Below, in pieces: positions 41,646 through 48,653 of a DNA stretch of 64,000 nt. The notes beneath the pieces are model-generated. The model was not told where the DNA came from. It did not search any database and saw nothing but the letters and a program-made list of their open reading frames with translations. The DNA is taken from the NCBI RefSeq assembly GCF_000245755.1, contig NZ_JH601088.1:459295-523294 (forward strand), given 5' to 3'. Source of the stretch: Helcococcus kunzii ATCC 51366 (lineage in GTDB: Bacteria; Bacillota; Clostridia; Tissierellales; Peptoniphilaceae). Made by a program: the position numbers and the translations under genes. Position 1 is the first letter of the stretch, and each line of letters begins with the position of its first letter.

Positions 41646-42267
41646 AAAAAATTATAAAAAAGAAAATTCTAACACCATAGTGTTAAATATGATAAAAAAT
41701 AATAAAATTGATAACATTTTAGACTATAAAATAAATGAAAACAAAATAATCTATAACATAGATGGAAAAATTTCATTAAAAGAAGTAATAGGGAATCAAA
41801 TAAATTCCATTGAATTTATAAAGTTAATAGATTTAATATCAAAAATATTAATTACTTTAGAATCCTATATGATTTCAAGTAGTAACATATATCTGAATTT
41901 AGAGGATATATATATGACACAGTCAAGAGAATTATATTTAATGGTTAATCCATCATTAAATACAAATAATGATATAAAATCAATGTTTCAAAATATATAC
42001 TTAAATAAAATAATCGAAACAAAACCAGATTCAATTAACTTAATCAAAATAAATAACTATTTCAATTCAAATGATTATTCTGTTTCTGGTTTAAGAAAAA
42101 TGATTCTAAATATATCGAACGAAAAAAAAGATGTAGAAGAGGAAAAAAATTTTAAAAATTTAAATTCCACACCACAAAAAGCCAATAACAATAATTTAAA
42201 ACCGCTTAAAAAAACCACTATATTTAGTCGTTTCTTTCAAACACAAAAACAAAATATAGTAAAATAA
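41638..42267 (+). CDS. DUF6382-like protein at the end of the Tad operon
   Basis: A 209-aa cytoplasmic protein. Residues about 30-135 (YNIDGKISLKEVI, then ESYMISSSNIYLNLEDIYMT, then ELYLMVNP) resemble the kinase-like, catalytically dead N-terminal domain that precedes FHA domains in Firmicutes Tad loci (DUF6382). Here no FHA domain follows; the C-terminal 60 residues are a low-complexity Asn/Lys-rich tail. A signalling or regulatory link to pilus assembly is plausible but not shown. The similarity is judged by eye. Confidence 0.5.
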   Translation: MIEKNYKKENSNTIVLNMIKNNKIDNILDYKINENKIIYNIDGKISLKEVIGNQINSIEFIKLIDLISKILITLESYMISSSNIYLNLEDIYMTQSRELYLMVNPSLNTNNDIKSMFQNIYLNKIIETKPDSINLIKINNYFNSNDYSVSGLRKMILNISNEKKDVEEEKNFKNLNSTPQKANNNNLKPLKKTTIFSRFFQTQKQNIVK

Positions 42268-42284
42268 AAAAATTTAAAAAAAAT

Positions 42285-42313
42285 TTGACAAAAATAATTT
42301 ATTTATGTATTAT
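42285..42313 (+). promoter_or_regulatory. First promoter of the tRNA cluster
   Basis: TTGACA (42285-42290), a 17-base spacer and TATTAT (42308-42313), just after the last Tad gene. Confidence 0.75.
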
Positions 42314-42368
42314 ATAAAAGTACTCTAAATGAACGAGTTACTTAAATAACGATTATAATAAAATAAAT

Positions 42369-42400
42369 TTGACAAAAGTTTCGATTTGTTATATTATAAT
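42369..42400 (+). promoter_or_regulatory. Second promoter of the tRNA cluster
   Basis: TTGACA (42369-42374), a 17-base spacer and TATTAT (42392-42397), overlapping TATAAT at 42395-42400. The start point would fall about 10 bases before the first tRNA. Two tandem strong promoters fit a stable-RNA operon. Confidence 0.8.
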
Positions 42401-42414
42401 GTAGTCACATTAGT

Positions 42415-42489
42415 GGCCCTATGGTCAAGCGGTTAAGACATCACCCTTTCACGGTGGTATCCCGGGTTCGAGTCCCGGTAGGGTCACCA
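42415..42489 (+). tRNA. tRNA-Glu (TTC)
   Basis: A full cloverleaf with acceptor GGCCCTA/TAGGGTC, anticodon TTC in loop CTTTCAC, T-loop GGTTCGAGTCC and encoded CCA. First of fifteen. Confidence 0.97.
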
Positions 42490-42495
42490 ATATAT

Positions 42496-42571
42496 GGGCG
42501 TTTAGCTCAGTTGGGAGAGCATCTGCCTTACAAGCAGGGGGTCATAGGTTCAAGTCCTATAACGCCCACCA
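42496..42571 (+). tRNA. tRNA-Val (TAC)
   Basis: Acceptor GGGCGTT/AACGCCC, anticodon TAC in loop CTTACAA, T-arm GGTTCAAGTCC, CCA encoded. Confidence 0.97.
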
Positions 42572-42584
42572 TATATTTTTTAGT

Positions 42585-42661
42585 GGCCCGGTAGTTCAGT
42601 TGGTTAGAATGCCAGCCTGTCACGCTGGAGGTCAGGGGTTCGAGCCCCCTTCGGGTCGCCA
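42585..42661 (+). tRNA. tRNA-Asp (GTC)
   Basis: Acceptor GGCCCGG with matching TCGGGTC, anticodon GTC in loop CTGTCAC, CCA encoded. Confidence 0.97.
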
Positions 42662-42706
42662 ATAAATTAATCAATTAAATAATAACAGAAATATTTTGAA
42701 TAGCAT

Positions 42707-42782
42707 GCTGGTGTAGCTCAATAGGTAGAGCAATTGATTTGTAATCAATAGGTTGGGGGTTCAAGTCCTCTCACCAGCTCCA
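42707..42782 (+). tRNA. tRNA-Thr (TGT)
   Basis: Acceptor GCTGGTG/CACCAGC, anticodon TGT in loop TTTGTAA, discriminator T, CCA encoded. Confidence 0.97.
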
Positions 42783-42789
42783 ATTAAAT

Positions 42790-42875
42790 GGAGGAGTTCC
42801 CGAGTCGGCCAAAGGGGACGGACTGTAAATCCGTTAGCTCAGCTTTCAGTGGTTCAAATCCACTCTCCTCCACCA
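42790..42875 (+). tRNA. tRNA-Tyr (GTA)
   Basis: Acceptor GGAGGAG/CTCCTCC (allowing one wobble pair), anticodon GTA, a long variable arm as expected for a class II tRNA, CCA encoded. Confidence 0.97.
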
Positions 42876-42907
42876 ATTTTATATTAGGGGTTCCTATTTA
42901 AGAATAT

Positions 42908-42981
42908 GCGGGTGTAGCTCAGTGGTAGAGCCCCAGCCTTCCAAGCTGGTTGCGAGGGTTCGACTCCCTTCACCCGCTCCA
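42908..42981 (+). tRNA. tRNA-Gly (TCC)
   Basis: Acceptor GCGGGTG/CACCCGC, anticodon TCC in loop CTTCCAA, discriminator T, CCA encoded. Confidence 0.97.
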
Positions 42982-42984
42982 CTA

Positions 42985-43061
42985 GGACCTATAGCTCAGC
43001 AGGATAGAGCAACGGCCTTCTAAGCCGTGTGTCGGAGGTTCGAATCCTCCTAGGTTCGCCA
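42985..43061 (+). tRNA. tRNA-Arg (TCT)
   Basis: Acceptor GGACCTA/TAGGTTC, anticodon TCT in loop CTTCTAA, discriminator G, CCA encoded. Only 3 bases separate it from tRNA-Gly. Confidence 0.97.
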
Positions 43062-43068
43062 CAAATTT

Positions 43069-43144
43069 TGGGGTATAGCCAAGTCGGTAAGGCACAAGAC
43101 TTTGACTCTTGCATTCCTAGGTTCGAGTCCTAGTACCCCAGCCA
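43069..43144 (+). tRNA. tRNA-Gln (TTG)
   Basis: Acceptor TGGGGTA/TACCCCA, anticodon TTG in loop CTTTGAC, CCA encoded. The unusual U1-A72 pair is normal for tRNA-Gln. Confidence 0.97.
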
Positions 43145-43149
43145 TATAT

Positions 43150-43225
43150 GACCCGTTAGCTCAGTAGGTAGAGCACTTGGCTTTTAACCAAGGTGTCCGG
43201 AGTTCGAGCCTCCGACGGGTCACCA
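43150..43225 (+). tRNA. tRNA-Lys (TTT)
   Basis: Acceptor GACCCGT with ACGGGTC, anticodon TTT in loop CTTTTAA, CCA encoded. Confidence 0.97.
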
Positions 43226-43248
43226 TTTTTTAATATTATGTTTAGTAC

Positions 43249-43337
43249 GGAGGGGTACCGAAGTGGCCATAACGGGGCGGTCTTGAAAACCGTTAGCGTG
43301 AAAGCGCACGTGGGTTCGAATCCCACCTCCTCCGCCA
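43249..43337 (+). tRNA. tRNA-Ser (TGA)
   Basis: Class II tRNA with acceptor GGAGGGG/CCTCCTCC region, anticodon TGA in loop CTTGAAA, a long variable arm, discriminator G, CCA encoded. Confidence 0.96.
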
Positions 43338-43344
43338 ATGTTTT

Positions 43345-43435
43345 GGAGAAGTACTCAAGAGGCCGAAGAGGACGCACTGCTAACGCGTTAGGCGGGTGAA
43401 ACCGTGCGAGGGTTCGACTCCCTCCTTCTCCGCCA
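43345..43435 (+). tRNA. tRNA-Ser (GCT)
   Basis: Class II tRNA with acceptor GGAGAAG/CTTCTCC, anticodon GCT in loop CTGCTAA, a long variable arm, CCA encoded. Confidence 0.96.
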
Positions 43436-43469
43436 TTTAAGTACTTCTTTTTTATAGATTTTGAGATTA

Positions 43470-43545
43470 GCCTGGATAGCTCAGTAGGTAGAGCAACGGA
43501 TTGAAGCTCCGTGTGTCGCTGGTTCAATTCCGGCTCCAGGCACCA
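43470..43545 (+). tRNA. tRNA-Phe (GAA)
   Basis: Acceptor GCCTGGA/TCCAGGC, anticodon GAA in loop TTGAAGC, CCA encoded. Confidence 0.96.
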
Positions 43546-43569
43546 ATAAATGGCCAACTTAATAGCCTT

Positions 43570-43645
43570 AGGGGTATAGTTCAGTTGGCAGAACGTTGGT
43601 CTCCAAAACCAAATGTCGAGGGTTCGAGTCCTTCTACCCCTGCCA
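43570..43645 (+). tRNA. tRNA-Trp (CCA)
   Basis: Acceptor AGGGGTA/TACCCCT, anticodon CCA in loop CTCCAAA, CCA end encoded. Confidence 0.97.
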
Positions 43646-43650
43646 AGTAT

Positions 43651-43727
<77 letters not shown>

Positions 43728-43743
43728 CATTTTTTAAATATTT

Positions 43744-43820
43744 GGGCCATTAGCTCAGTTGGTTAGAGCGCACGGCTCATAACCGTTAGGTCCCGGGTTC
43801 AAGTCCCTGATGGCCCACCA
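43744..43820 (+). tRNA. tRNA with CAT anticodon (elongator Met or lysidine-type Ile)
   Basis: Acceptor GGGCCAT with ATGGCCC, anticodon CAT in loop CTCATAA, CCA encoded. A paired first acceptor base excludes initiator tRNA. The sequence alone does not let me separate elongator tRNA-Met from tRNA-Ile2, whose CAT is modified to lysidine. Confidence 0.9.
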
Positions 43821-43836
43821 AATATGACGAATTGCG

Positions 43837-43862
43837 AAACAGCTAGAAATAGCTGTTTTTTT
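43837..43862 (+). terminator. Terminator of the tRNA cluster
   Basis: AAACAGCTA-GAAA-TAGCTGTTT, a perfect 9-bp stem followed by a T run, 17 bases after the last tRNA. Confidence 0.93.
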
Positions 43863-43906
43863 GATGCTTTCAACATTTGTGAGCATTTAGAGTTTTTACC
43901 GTTATT

Positions 43907-44054
43907 ACCTATTTGTACCTATAAATACCCCCTTGTACCTGATTTACTGGAATATTTACTGGAACATTTACTGGAACGTTTTATAACGTTTACTGGAACG
44001 GTCCAAATTCTCTGTGATTAAGTTATTATCAGGTACACATAGGTGCAAATAGGT
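43907..44054. repeat. Nested inverted repeat enclosing TTTACTGGAACG direct repeats
   Basis: Outer arms ACCTATTTGTACCTAT (43907-43922) and ATAGGTGCAAATAGGT (44039-44054) pair with one mismatch. Inner arms TGTACCTGAT (43934-43943) and ATCAGGTACA (44028-44037) pair perfectly. The enclosed loop carries four copies of TTTACTGGAA(CG) at 43943, 43955, 43967 and 43989. Confidence 0.75.
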
Positions 44055-44142
44055 GTTTTATCAAGGTTCCTCAATCTCAGTTAGTGGAATTCTATCAGAT
44101 ATTGATTAACCCATTTATTGGAAATTGTTGGATCATTCCATC

Positions 44143-44183
44143 TTTACATGTGTATTTTGAAATACTTTATTTACACATGTAAA
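44143..44183. repeat. Perfect 12-bp inverted repeat
   Basis: TTTACATGTGTA (44143-44154) and TACACATGTAAA (44172-44183) with a 17-base loop; no T run on either side. Confidence 0.7.
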
Positions 44184-44404
44184 TTGTGTAAAAATCAAAC
44201 AAAAAATGACACGCAATAATAATTGAAAAATGGTCCATATATATTAGTAATAGTAAAATTTTAATTCAGTTTTATTTTGTCTTTTTATTATTCTTCGAGC
44301 TTATAAATATTGATATTAGAGGTTATACCTCAGCAGGTATAGATAAAATATCATTTTATTAATCAACACTATTTTTTAAAGAACCATATTAAAGCTTACT
44401 TTTA

Positions 44405-44668
44405 TTTTTACTTGGTTATTTCTTATTATTTAAATTTACCAAGTATTAATTTTGACCAAATTACTTGGTAAATTCATATATTTAAAATTACCAAGTAGTT
44501 TTTTCGATCAATTTACTTGGTTATTTTTAAATCCTCAAATTCCCAAGTAATTTTTTCTCAATATTTGTAAAAAAAATACTTTGTAAAATTAGTATTTTAA
44601 AATAACCAAGTAATTTTAACAAATTTACTACTTGGTAAAATAAATATTTTAAAATAACCAAGTAAATT
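44405..44668. repeat. Intergenic palindrome array, TTACTTGG/CCAAGTAA family, locus 2
   Basis: About ten alternately oriented copies: forward TTACTTGG at 44408, 44461, 44513, a degenerate copy near 44578 and one near 44630; reverse CCAAGTA at 44439, 44491, 44543, 44606 and 44658. Many are flanked by TTATTTTAAA or its complement, exactly as in the array at 27399-27542. Confidence 0.82.
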
Positions 44669-44807
44669 GTTAATGATTTTTTTCTGATATAGATAAAAGT
44701 AGGGATATGGAAGATATTTTTAATATTGTTTAAAGAAGTATTTTACATCGATATTATTTTCATTTTAATAAACTGTTTAACATTAATACTGTAAAAAAGC
44801 TAAATTA

Positions 44808-44845
44808 AAAATAGTGTTAATGAGTTTTAATCATTAACACTATTT
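44808..44845 (-). terminator. Terminator of the frameshifted lipoprotein gene (minus strand)
   Basis: AAATAGTGTTAATGA and TCATTAACACTATTT form a perfect 15-bp stem with a 7-base loop. On the minus strand it is followed by a U-rich run, and it lies 45 bases beyond the stop of the minus-strand gene. Confidence 0.85.
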
Positions 44846-44888
44846 AGTGAAGAATTAAGATATTTTATAAATAATTCTTTAGCTAAAA

Positions 44889-45281
44889 TTATTTAATTTT
44901 AAACCATAAGCTATCTTTGTAAACAAGATAACCATTATCATCTTTAGGGATTACTAGTCCAACTTTTCCTGTAGTTTCTCCACCTTCATAAACTTTAGCA
45001 TGAAGATTATTATCAATAGATAAATAATTATTTGAACGATATTCAGAGAAATCACTCTTAAAGTATTTAAAGTCAGAATCGGATACTAAATAAGGTCTGT
45101 CATCTTCTGGTTCATATTTTACTAATTTATAATCAACATCAAAAATCAATGCTTCTTCATTTTTATCAAATTCATTAAATTGATTAGATTCTAAAGTTTT
45201 TTTCTTACCTTTTTCACCTCGTGTTAAATTTTTTAATTTTAAGTTAAAATCTATTCTATTTCCTAAATATTCTCCAGACAA
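44889..45281 (-). pseudogene. C-terminal part of a frameshifted lipoprotein
   Basis: 130 codons read from an internal ATG at 45281, but the same frame is open further upstream (KNPYNIDELAELSGEYLGN...) as far as the A-tract at 45310-45315 (T6 on the + strand), where the N-terminal fragment would join if the tract had one more A. The segment is beta-rich (YLGNRIDFNLKL, EALIFDVDYKLV, KVGLVIPKDDNGYLVYKDS) and resembles the Ig-like DUF4352/DUF5067 type of Firmicutes lipoprotein domains. Taken alone it has no signal peptide and no ribosome site, so it is probably not an independent gene. Confidence 0.7.
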
Positions 45282-45286
45282 TTCTG

Positions 45287-45568
45287 CTAATTCATCGATA
45301 TTATATGGATTTTTTCTTGTGTTTTTTTATGTTCTTTTTCTGGTGAATCATTGTTATTTACGGTCGAAGTATCATCTGTATTATTTGTTTCCTCGTTTAA
45401 TAAATAATTTATTTGATCTTTTAATCCTTCAACTTGTTTTTTAAGTTCTTCATTTTCTGCTTCTAATTTTTTATAATCATTATTATTTTTTATATCAGCA
45501 GAAGCATTATTGTTACATCCTGTAGCTAATAATAAGCATACTAGTATAAGTGCGAATATTTTTTTCAT
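45287..45568 (-). pseudogene. N-terminal part of a frameshifted lipoprotein
   Basis: 93 codons from ATG 45568, with GGAGGAAT on the minus strand before it. The signal peptide ends in ATGC (lipobox) with Cys18, then a coiled-coil segment (about 32-60, KLEAENEELKKQVEGLKDQI) and a Thr/Asn linker. The frame runs into a stop at 45287, seven codons after an A6 tract. A one-base insertion in the tract would restore a single protein of about 225 aa with the downstream part. Real frameshift, phase-variable tract or sequencing error cannot be told apart here. Confidence 0.7.
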
Positions 45569-45901
45569 ATTATTCCTCCGAAAAAAATTATAATTTATTC
45601 TATTTTTTGTTTAATAGATATTGTGATTATATGTAAGTAAAGTAAAATATTATATTCATTAATAATTCTAATCATTTTACTTATTATTAAATTAATATTT
45701 ATAAAATTCATTAATCCTTTTTTTTACGTTTTATAGGGGATTTATTATTTTTAAGCAAATAATTATAAATGAGCACATTTACAGTATAAACATTATTTAA
45801 TAATAATGTATTAATTTTGAGCTATTAAATTCTTACATAATATGGGATAATAGAAGTGAATAGTAGAATGAAAGTTATTATTGCAATTAGTATTTAACAC
45901 C
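45569..45901. other. Intergenic region between divergent lipoprotein and PTS regulator genes
   Basis: About 330 bases of very AT-rich DNA. I see a GATAAT at about 45846 that could be a -10 for the PTS regulator, but no clear -35, no hairpin and no ORF worth listing. Confidence 0.4.
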
Positions 45902-47824
45902 ATGAACATAAGACAAATAAAAATTTTAGAAAAATTAAATAATAGTGATAAAGAAACATATGAAGATTTTGCGTCTATTTTTAATGTTAGTTCAAGAACT
46001 ATCAGAAATGATATAAATGATCTTAATGAATTGATGAGAAAACATTCATCAAAAATAATAAGAGATAATGATGGATATCTAAAAATACAAACAGAGAATG
46101 TAAGAGCATTTCAATCTTTTCTAAGAGAAATAAATAGTGATAATTTATTTGATTATTCTATTCCGAGTCATAGAATGGTATATATTTCGCTTTCATTATT
46201 AATGGCTAATGATTATATTAAAATGGATTCATTTCTTGATAAGTTATTTATTAGTAAAACTACTTTAAATAAGGATTTTGCTAGTGTAAAGAAAATATTT
46301 AAGAGATTTAAAGTTGGACTTAAAACAAAACCTGGATATGGGATAAAGGTTGTTGCAAATGAAAAGAGTATAAGGAAAGCAATATATTATTCGATTCAAT
46401 TATTAAATGAAGAAACTTTGGTAATGGATTATTCAACAAATACGCCAATTATTAATAAAGAATATAATGAAATTATTGAGAATATTATAAAAGAAAAGAT
46501 AAAGAATAAAAATATTAATATGTCTGATCTGGCATTTAATAATTTAGTTTTACATTTAGTCATTACTGTTGTTAGGATTAAAAATAAAAAATATATTGAA
46601 TTGAATATATTAAAAGAAAATGATTTGATACAGTCCATTAGGAAAAATGAACATTTTAAAATATCAAAAGATATAGTTGTAGAAATTGAAAAAGTGATGG
46701 ATATTAATTTCCCAGTAAATGAAATAATATATATTACTAGTCACTTAATGGGGATAAATATATTGAAAGATTTTTATATTGATAATAAGGAAATTGATTT
46801 TGATATATTAATTGAAAAAGTGATAGGAGGTATTTCACAATTAACTGGATTAGAATTTACAAAAGATGATGATTTATATTATGGCTTACTAATGCATTTA
46901 AAACCAGCTATTTATAGATATAAAAATAATATTTATTTGAAAAATCCTTTACTTGATTCTATAAAAATAAATTATGCACAATCTTTTGAATTAGCCGTAC
47001 AAGCCGCGCAAATTATAAAAAACAATATTGATATTCAATTAAATGAAGATGAGATAGGATATTTGGCCATTCATATTGGTACTAGTCTAGAAAAGAATAT
47101 AAATAATATTTCGATGGAAAAGTTAAGATGTCTAGTGGTATGCGCTACTGGTTTTGGGACATCAAGATTGATGAGATTAAAACTTGAAAGTCTATTTAAT
47201 GATAAAATAGAAATTATTGATGTTGTTCAGGTTTATTCAATTTCTAATTATAGTTTATCTTCTTATGATTTCATAGTTTCAAATATTAAAATAGAAAATA
47301 ATTTTAATAAAGATATAATTGTGATAAAAAATATTTTAGATAATGATGAGTATAAACGAGTAAGTAGATATATTGAATATAAGACAAACATTCTAAATTA
47401 TATAAGTGAAGAAAATATATATCCATTATTAGATTTTAATAAACCTAAAGAATTATTGAAGTTTATATGTAATGATTTAGTATTAAGGTCACAGGTTAAT
47501 AAAGGAATATATGAATCTATAATTGAAAGGGAGAAAATTTCAAGTTCAAGTATAGGAAATTTAATAGCTATTCCTCATCCATTAAATAAAATGTCTGAAA
47601 AAACTTTTTGGACAATTATTACATTAAAAGATGAAATAAGATGGGGCGATAACAATGTTAGATTTGTTATTTTATTAAATGTAGTAAACGAAGATAAAAT
47701 GTATCTGGATACAATGTATGAAAATCTTTTGAAATTAATAAATAATAAAACTTATATTGATGAACTGCTAGAAATTAATGATTCAAAAATATTTTATAAT
47801 AGAATAAAAGAAATGTTGGAATAG
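45902..47824 (+). CDS. BglG-family PTS transcriptional regulator (MtlR/LicR-like)
   Basis: A 640-aa activator controlled by PTS phosphorylation. Domain order: DeoR/HTH_11-type helix-turn-helix (1-60), a second HTH region (about 85-155), PRD1 and PRD2 (about 170-385, with LVLHL, YITSHL, LLMHL and YLAIHIG histidine motifs), an EIIB-like domain with VCATGFGTS near 415, and an EIIA-like domain whose IPHPLNK histidine lies near 560. ATG 45902 gives the usual family start (MNIRQIKIL); a TTG at 45881 is the alternative. Neither has a strong ribosome site. It should respond to the PTS encoded just downstream. Confidence 0.92.
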   Translation: MNIRQIKILEKLNNSDKETYEDFASIFNVSSRTIRNDINDLNELMRKHSSKIIRDNDGYLKIQTENVRAFQSFLREINSDNLFDYSIPSHRMVYISLSLLMANDYIKMDSFLDKLFISKTTLNKDFASVKKIFKRFKVGLKTKPGYGIKVVANEKSIRKAIYYSIQLLNEETLVMDYSTNTPIINKEYNEIIENIIKEKIKNKNINMSDLAFNNLVLHLVITVVRIKNKKYIELNILKENDLIQSIRKNEHFKISKDIVVEIEKVMDINFPVNEIIYITSHLMGINILKDFYIDNKEIDFDILIEKVIGGISQLTGLEFTKDDDLYYGLLMHLKPAIYRYKNNIYLKNPLLDSIKINYAQSFELAVQAAQIIKNNIDIQLNEDEIGYLAIHIGTSLEKNINNISMEKLRCLVVCATGFGTSRLMRLKLESLFNDKIEIIDVVQVYSISNYSLSSYDFIVSNIKIENNFNKDIIVIKNILDNDEYKRVSRYIEYKTNILNYISEENIYPLLDFNKPKELLKFICNDLVLRSQVNKGIYESIIEREKISSSSIGNLIAIPHPLNKMSEKTFWTIITLKDEIRWGDNNVRFVILLNVVNEDKMYLDTMYENLLKLINNKTYIDELLEINDSKIFYNRIKEMLE

Positions 47825-47854
47825 GAGTGTTTACTTCTATTCTTTTTTTTTTTT
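47819..47854 (+). terminator. Terminator after the PTS regulator gene
   Basis: GAATAG and CTATTC flank a 12-base loop and are followed by 12 Ts; the 5' arm overlaps the stop codon. Confidence 0.75.
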
Positions 47855-47878
47855 CAAAAAATATTGAAAAAGTAAACA
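47828..47878. promoter_or_regulatory. Possible binding site upstream of the PTS genes
   Basis: TGTTTACTT (47828-47836) is repeated inverted as AAGTAAACA (47870-47878), 48 bases before the IIA start. It may be a site for the BglG-family activator, or chance in AT-rich DNA. Confidence 0.35.
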
Positions 47879-47925
47879 TTTAAGTATTTTATTATATCTA
47901 TTACTATATAACTGTGGAGGTGAAG

Positions 47926-48360
47926 ATGATCAAAGAAATTATAAATGAAAATTTAGTGGAAGTAAATATAAATGTTAAAAATAGAGAAGAAGCAATAAGA
48001 AAAGGTGGTGAATTACTCGAAAAAAATGGATTTATTGAAAAAAGCTATGTTGAGGCTATGATTGAAAATTTGAAAGAAAATGGAGCGTACATTGTTTTAG
48101 CTCCTGGTATAGCTTTTCCACATGCGCGACCAGAATATGGTGCAAAAAAAATAGGATTCAGCATTATCACTTTGGAGAATGCGATAGAATTTGGAAATAA
48201 AACAAATGACCCAGTTAAATTAGTTGTTTGTATAAGTGCAGTAGATCATGATACTCATTTAGAAGCATTTGCTGAGCTTGTTGATATTATGGCTGATGAA
48301 GAAAAACTAAATAATATTATGAATGCAAAAAATAAAAATGATATATTAAAAAATTTTTAA
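47926..48360 (+). CDS. PTS system EIIA component, ascorbate/fructose-mannitol type
   Basis: A 144-aa soluble phosphocarrier. The active-site His66 lies in GIAFPHARPEYG, and YVEAMIENLKENGAYIVLAPG precedes it, a layout closest to UlaC-type EIIA. I use ATG 47926 because GGAGGTG ends 3-4 bases earlier; a GTG at 47914 would overlap that site. Phosphate should pass from HPr to this protein, then to the IIB encoded 10 bases downstream. Substrate unknown. Confidence 0.9.
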   Translation: MIKEIINENLVEVNINVKNREEAIRKGGELLEKNGFIEKSYVEAMIENLKENGAYIVLAPGIAFPHARPEYGAKKIGFSIITLENAIEFGNKTNDPVKLVVCISAVDHDTHLEAFAELVDIMADEEKLNNIMNAKNKNDILKNF

Positions 48361-48370
48361 GGAGGTATAA

Positions 48371-48652
48371 ATGTTGAAATTTGTTACTGTTTGTGGTGCT
48401 GGAGTTGGAAGTAGTATGATGTTAAGACTTTATACACAACAAATTTTAGATAGTGAACAAATTGATGGTACAGTAGAAGCATCAGACATTTCTTCTGTTA
48501 GCCCAAATGATTATGATGTAATCATAACAACTTCAGATTTTGCGGAAAGATTAAGAACTAACAATAATCATATTATTAGAATAGATAATATGATGGACAA
48601 AGAGTTTTTAAAGTCTGAAATTTTACGTGTTAAAAACGAATTAGGAGAATAG
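48371..48652 (+). CDS. PTS system EIIB component, ascorbate type
   Basis: A 93-aa phosphocarrier with the P-loop-like VCGAGVGSSMMLR at 7-19 and phosphorylated Cys8, typical of the UlaB/SgaB group. GGAGGTATAA precedes the ATG. It ends one base before the IIC gene, so all three PTS genes are translated together. Confidence 0.9.
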   Translation: MLKFVTVCGAGVGSSMMLRLYTQQILDSEQIDGTVEASDISSVSPNDYDVIITTSDFAERLRTNNNHIIRIDNMMDKEFLKSEILRVKNELGE

Positions 48653-48653
48653 A

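Larger units (their letters stand above)
43863..44888. other. Repeat-rich intergenic region without genes
   Basis: About 1 kb with no convincing gene. It contains nested inverted repeats (43907-44054), a 12-bp perfect inverted repeat (44143-44183), a TTACTTGG palindrome array (44405-44668) and a terminator for the convergent minus-strand gene (44808-44845). Short ORFs here run through the repeats and lack ribosome sites. Confidence 0.6.

Noticed and set aside
43824..44021. A 65-codon frame after the tRNA terminator
   Set aside because: It runs through the terminator and the TTTACTGGAACG repeats, has no ribosome site and its repeats explain its apparent LLEYLLEHLLE pattern.
44300..44345. A stretch resembling the 5' half of tRNA-Arg (GGTTATACCTCAGCAGGTATAGA)
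   Set aside because: The similarity covers only the D-arm region; no anticodon or T-arm follows, so a tRNA relic is possible but not supported enough to list.
45281..45330. Programmed -1 ribosomal frameshifting in the lipoprotein gene
   Set aside because: The A6 tract allows single-tRNA slippage, but there is no proper slippery heptamer in frame and no obvious stimulatory pseudoknot; indel or tract variation is simpler.
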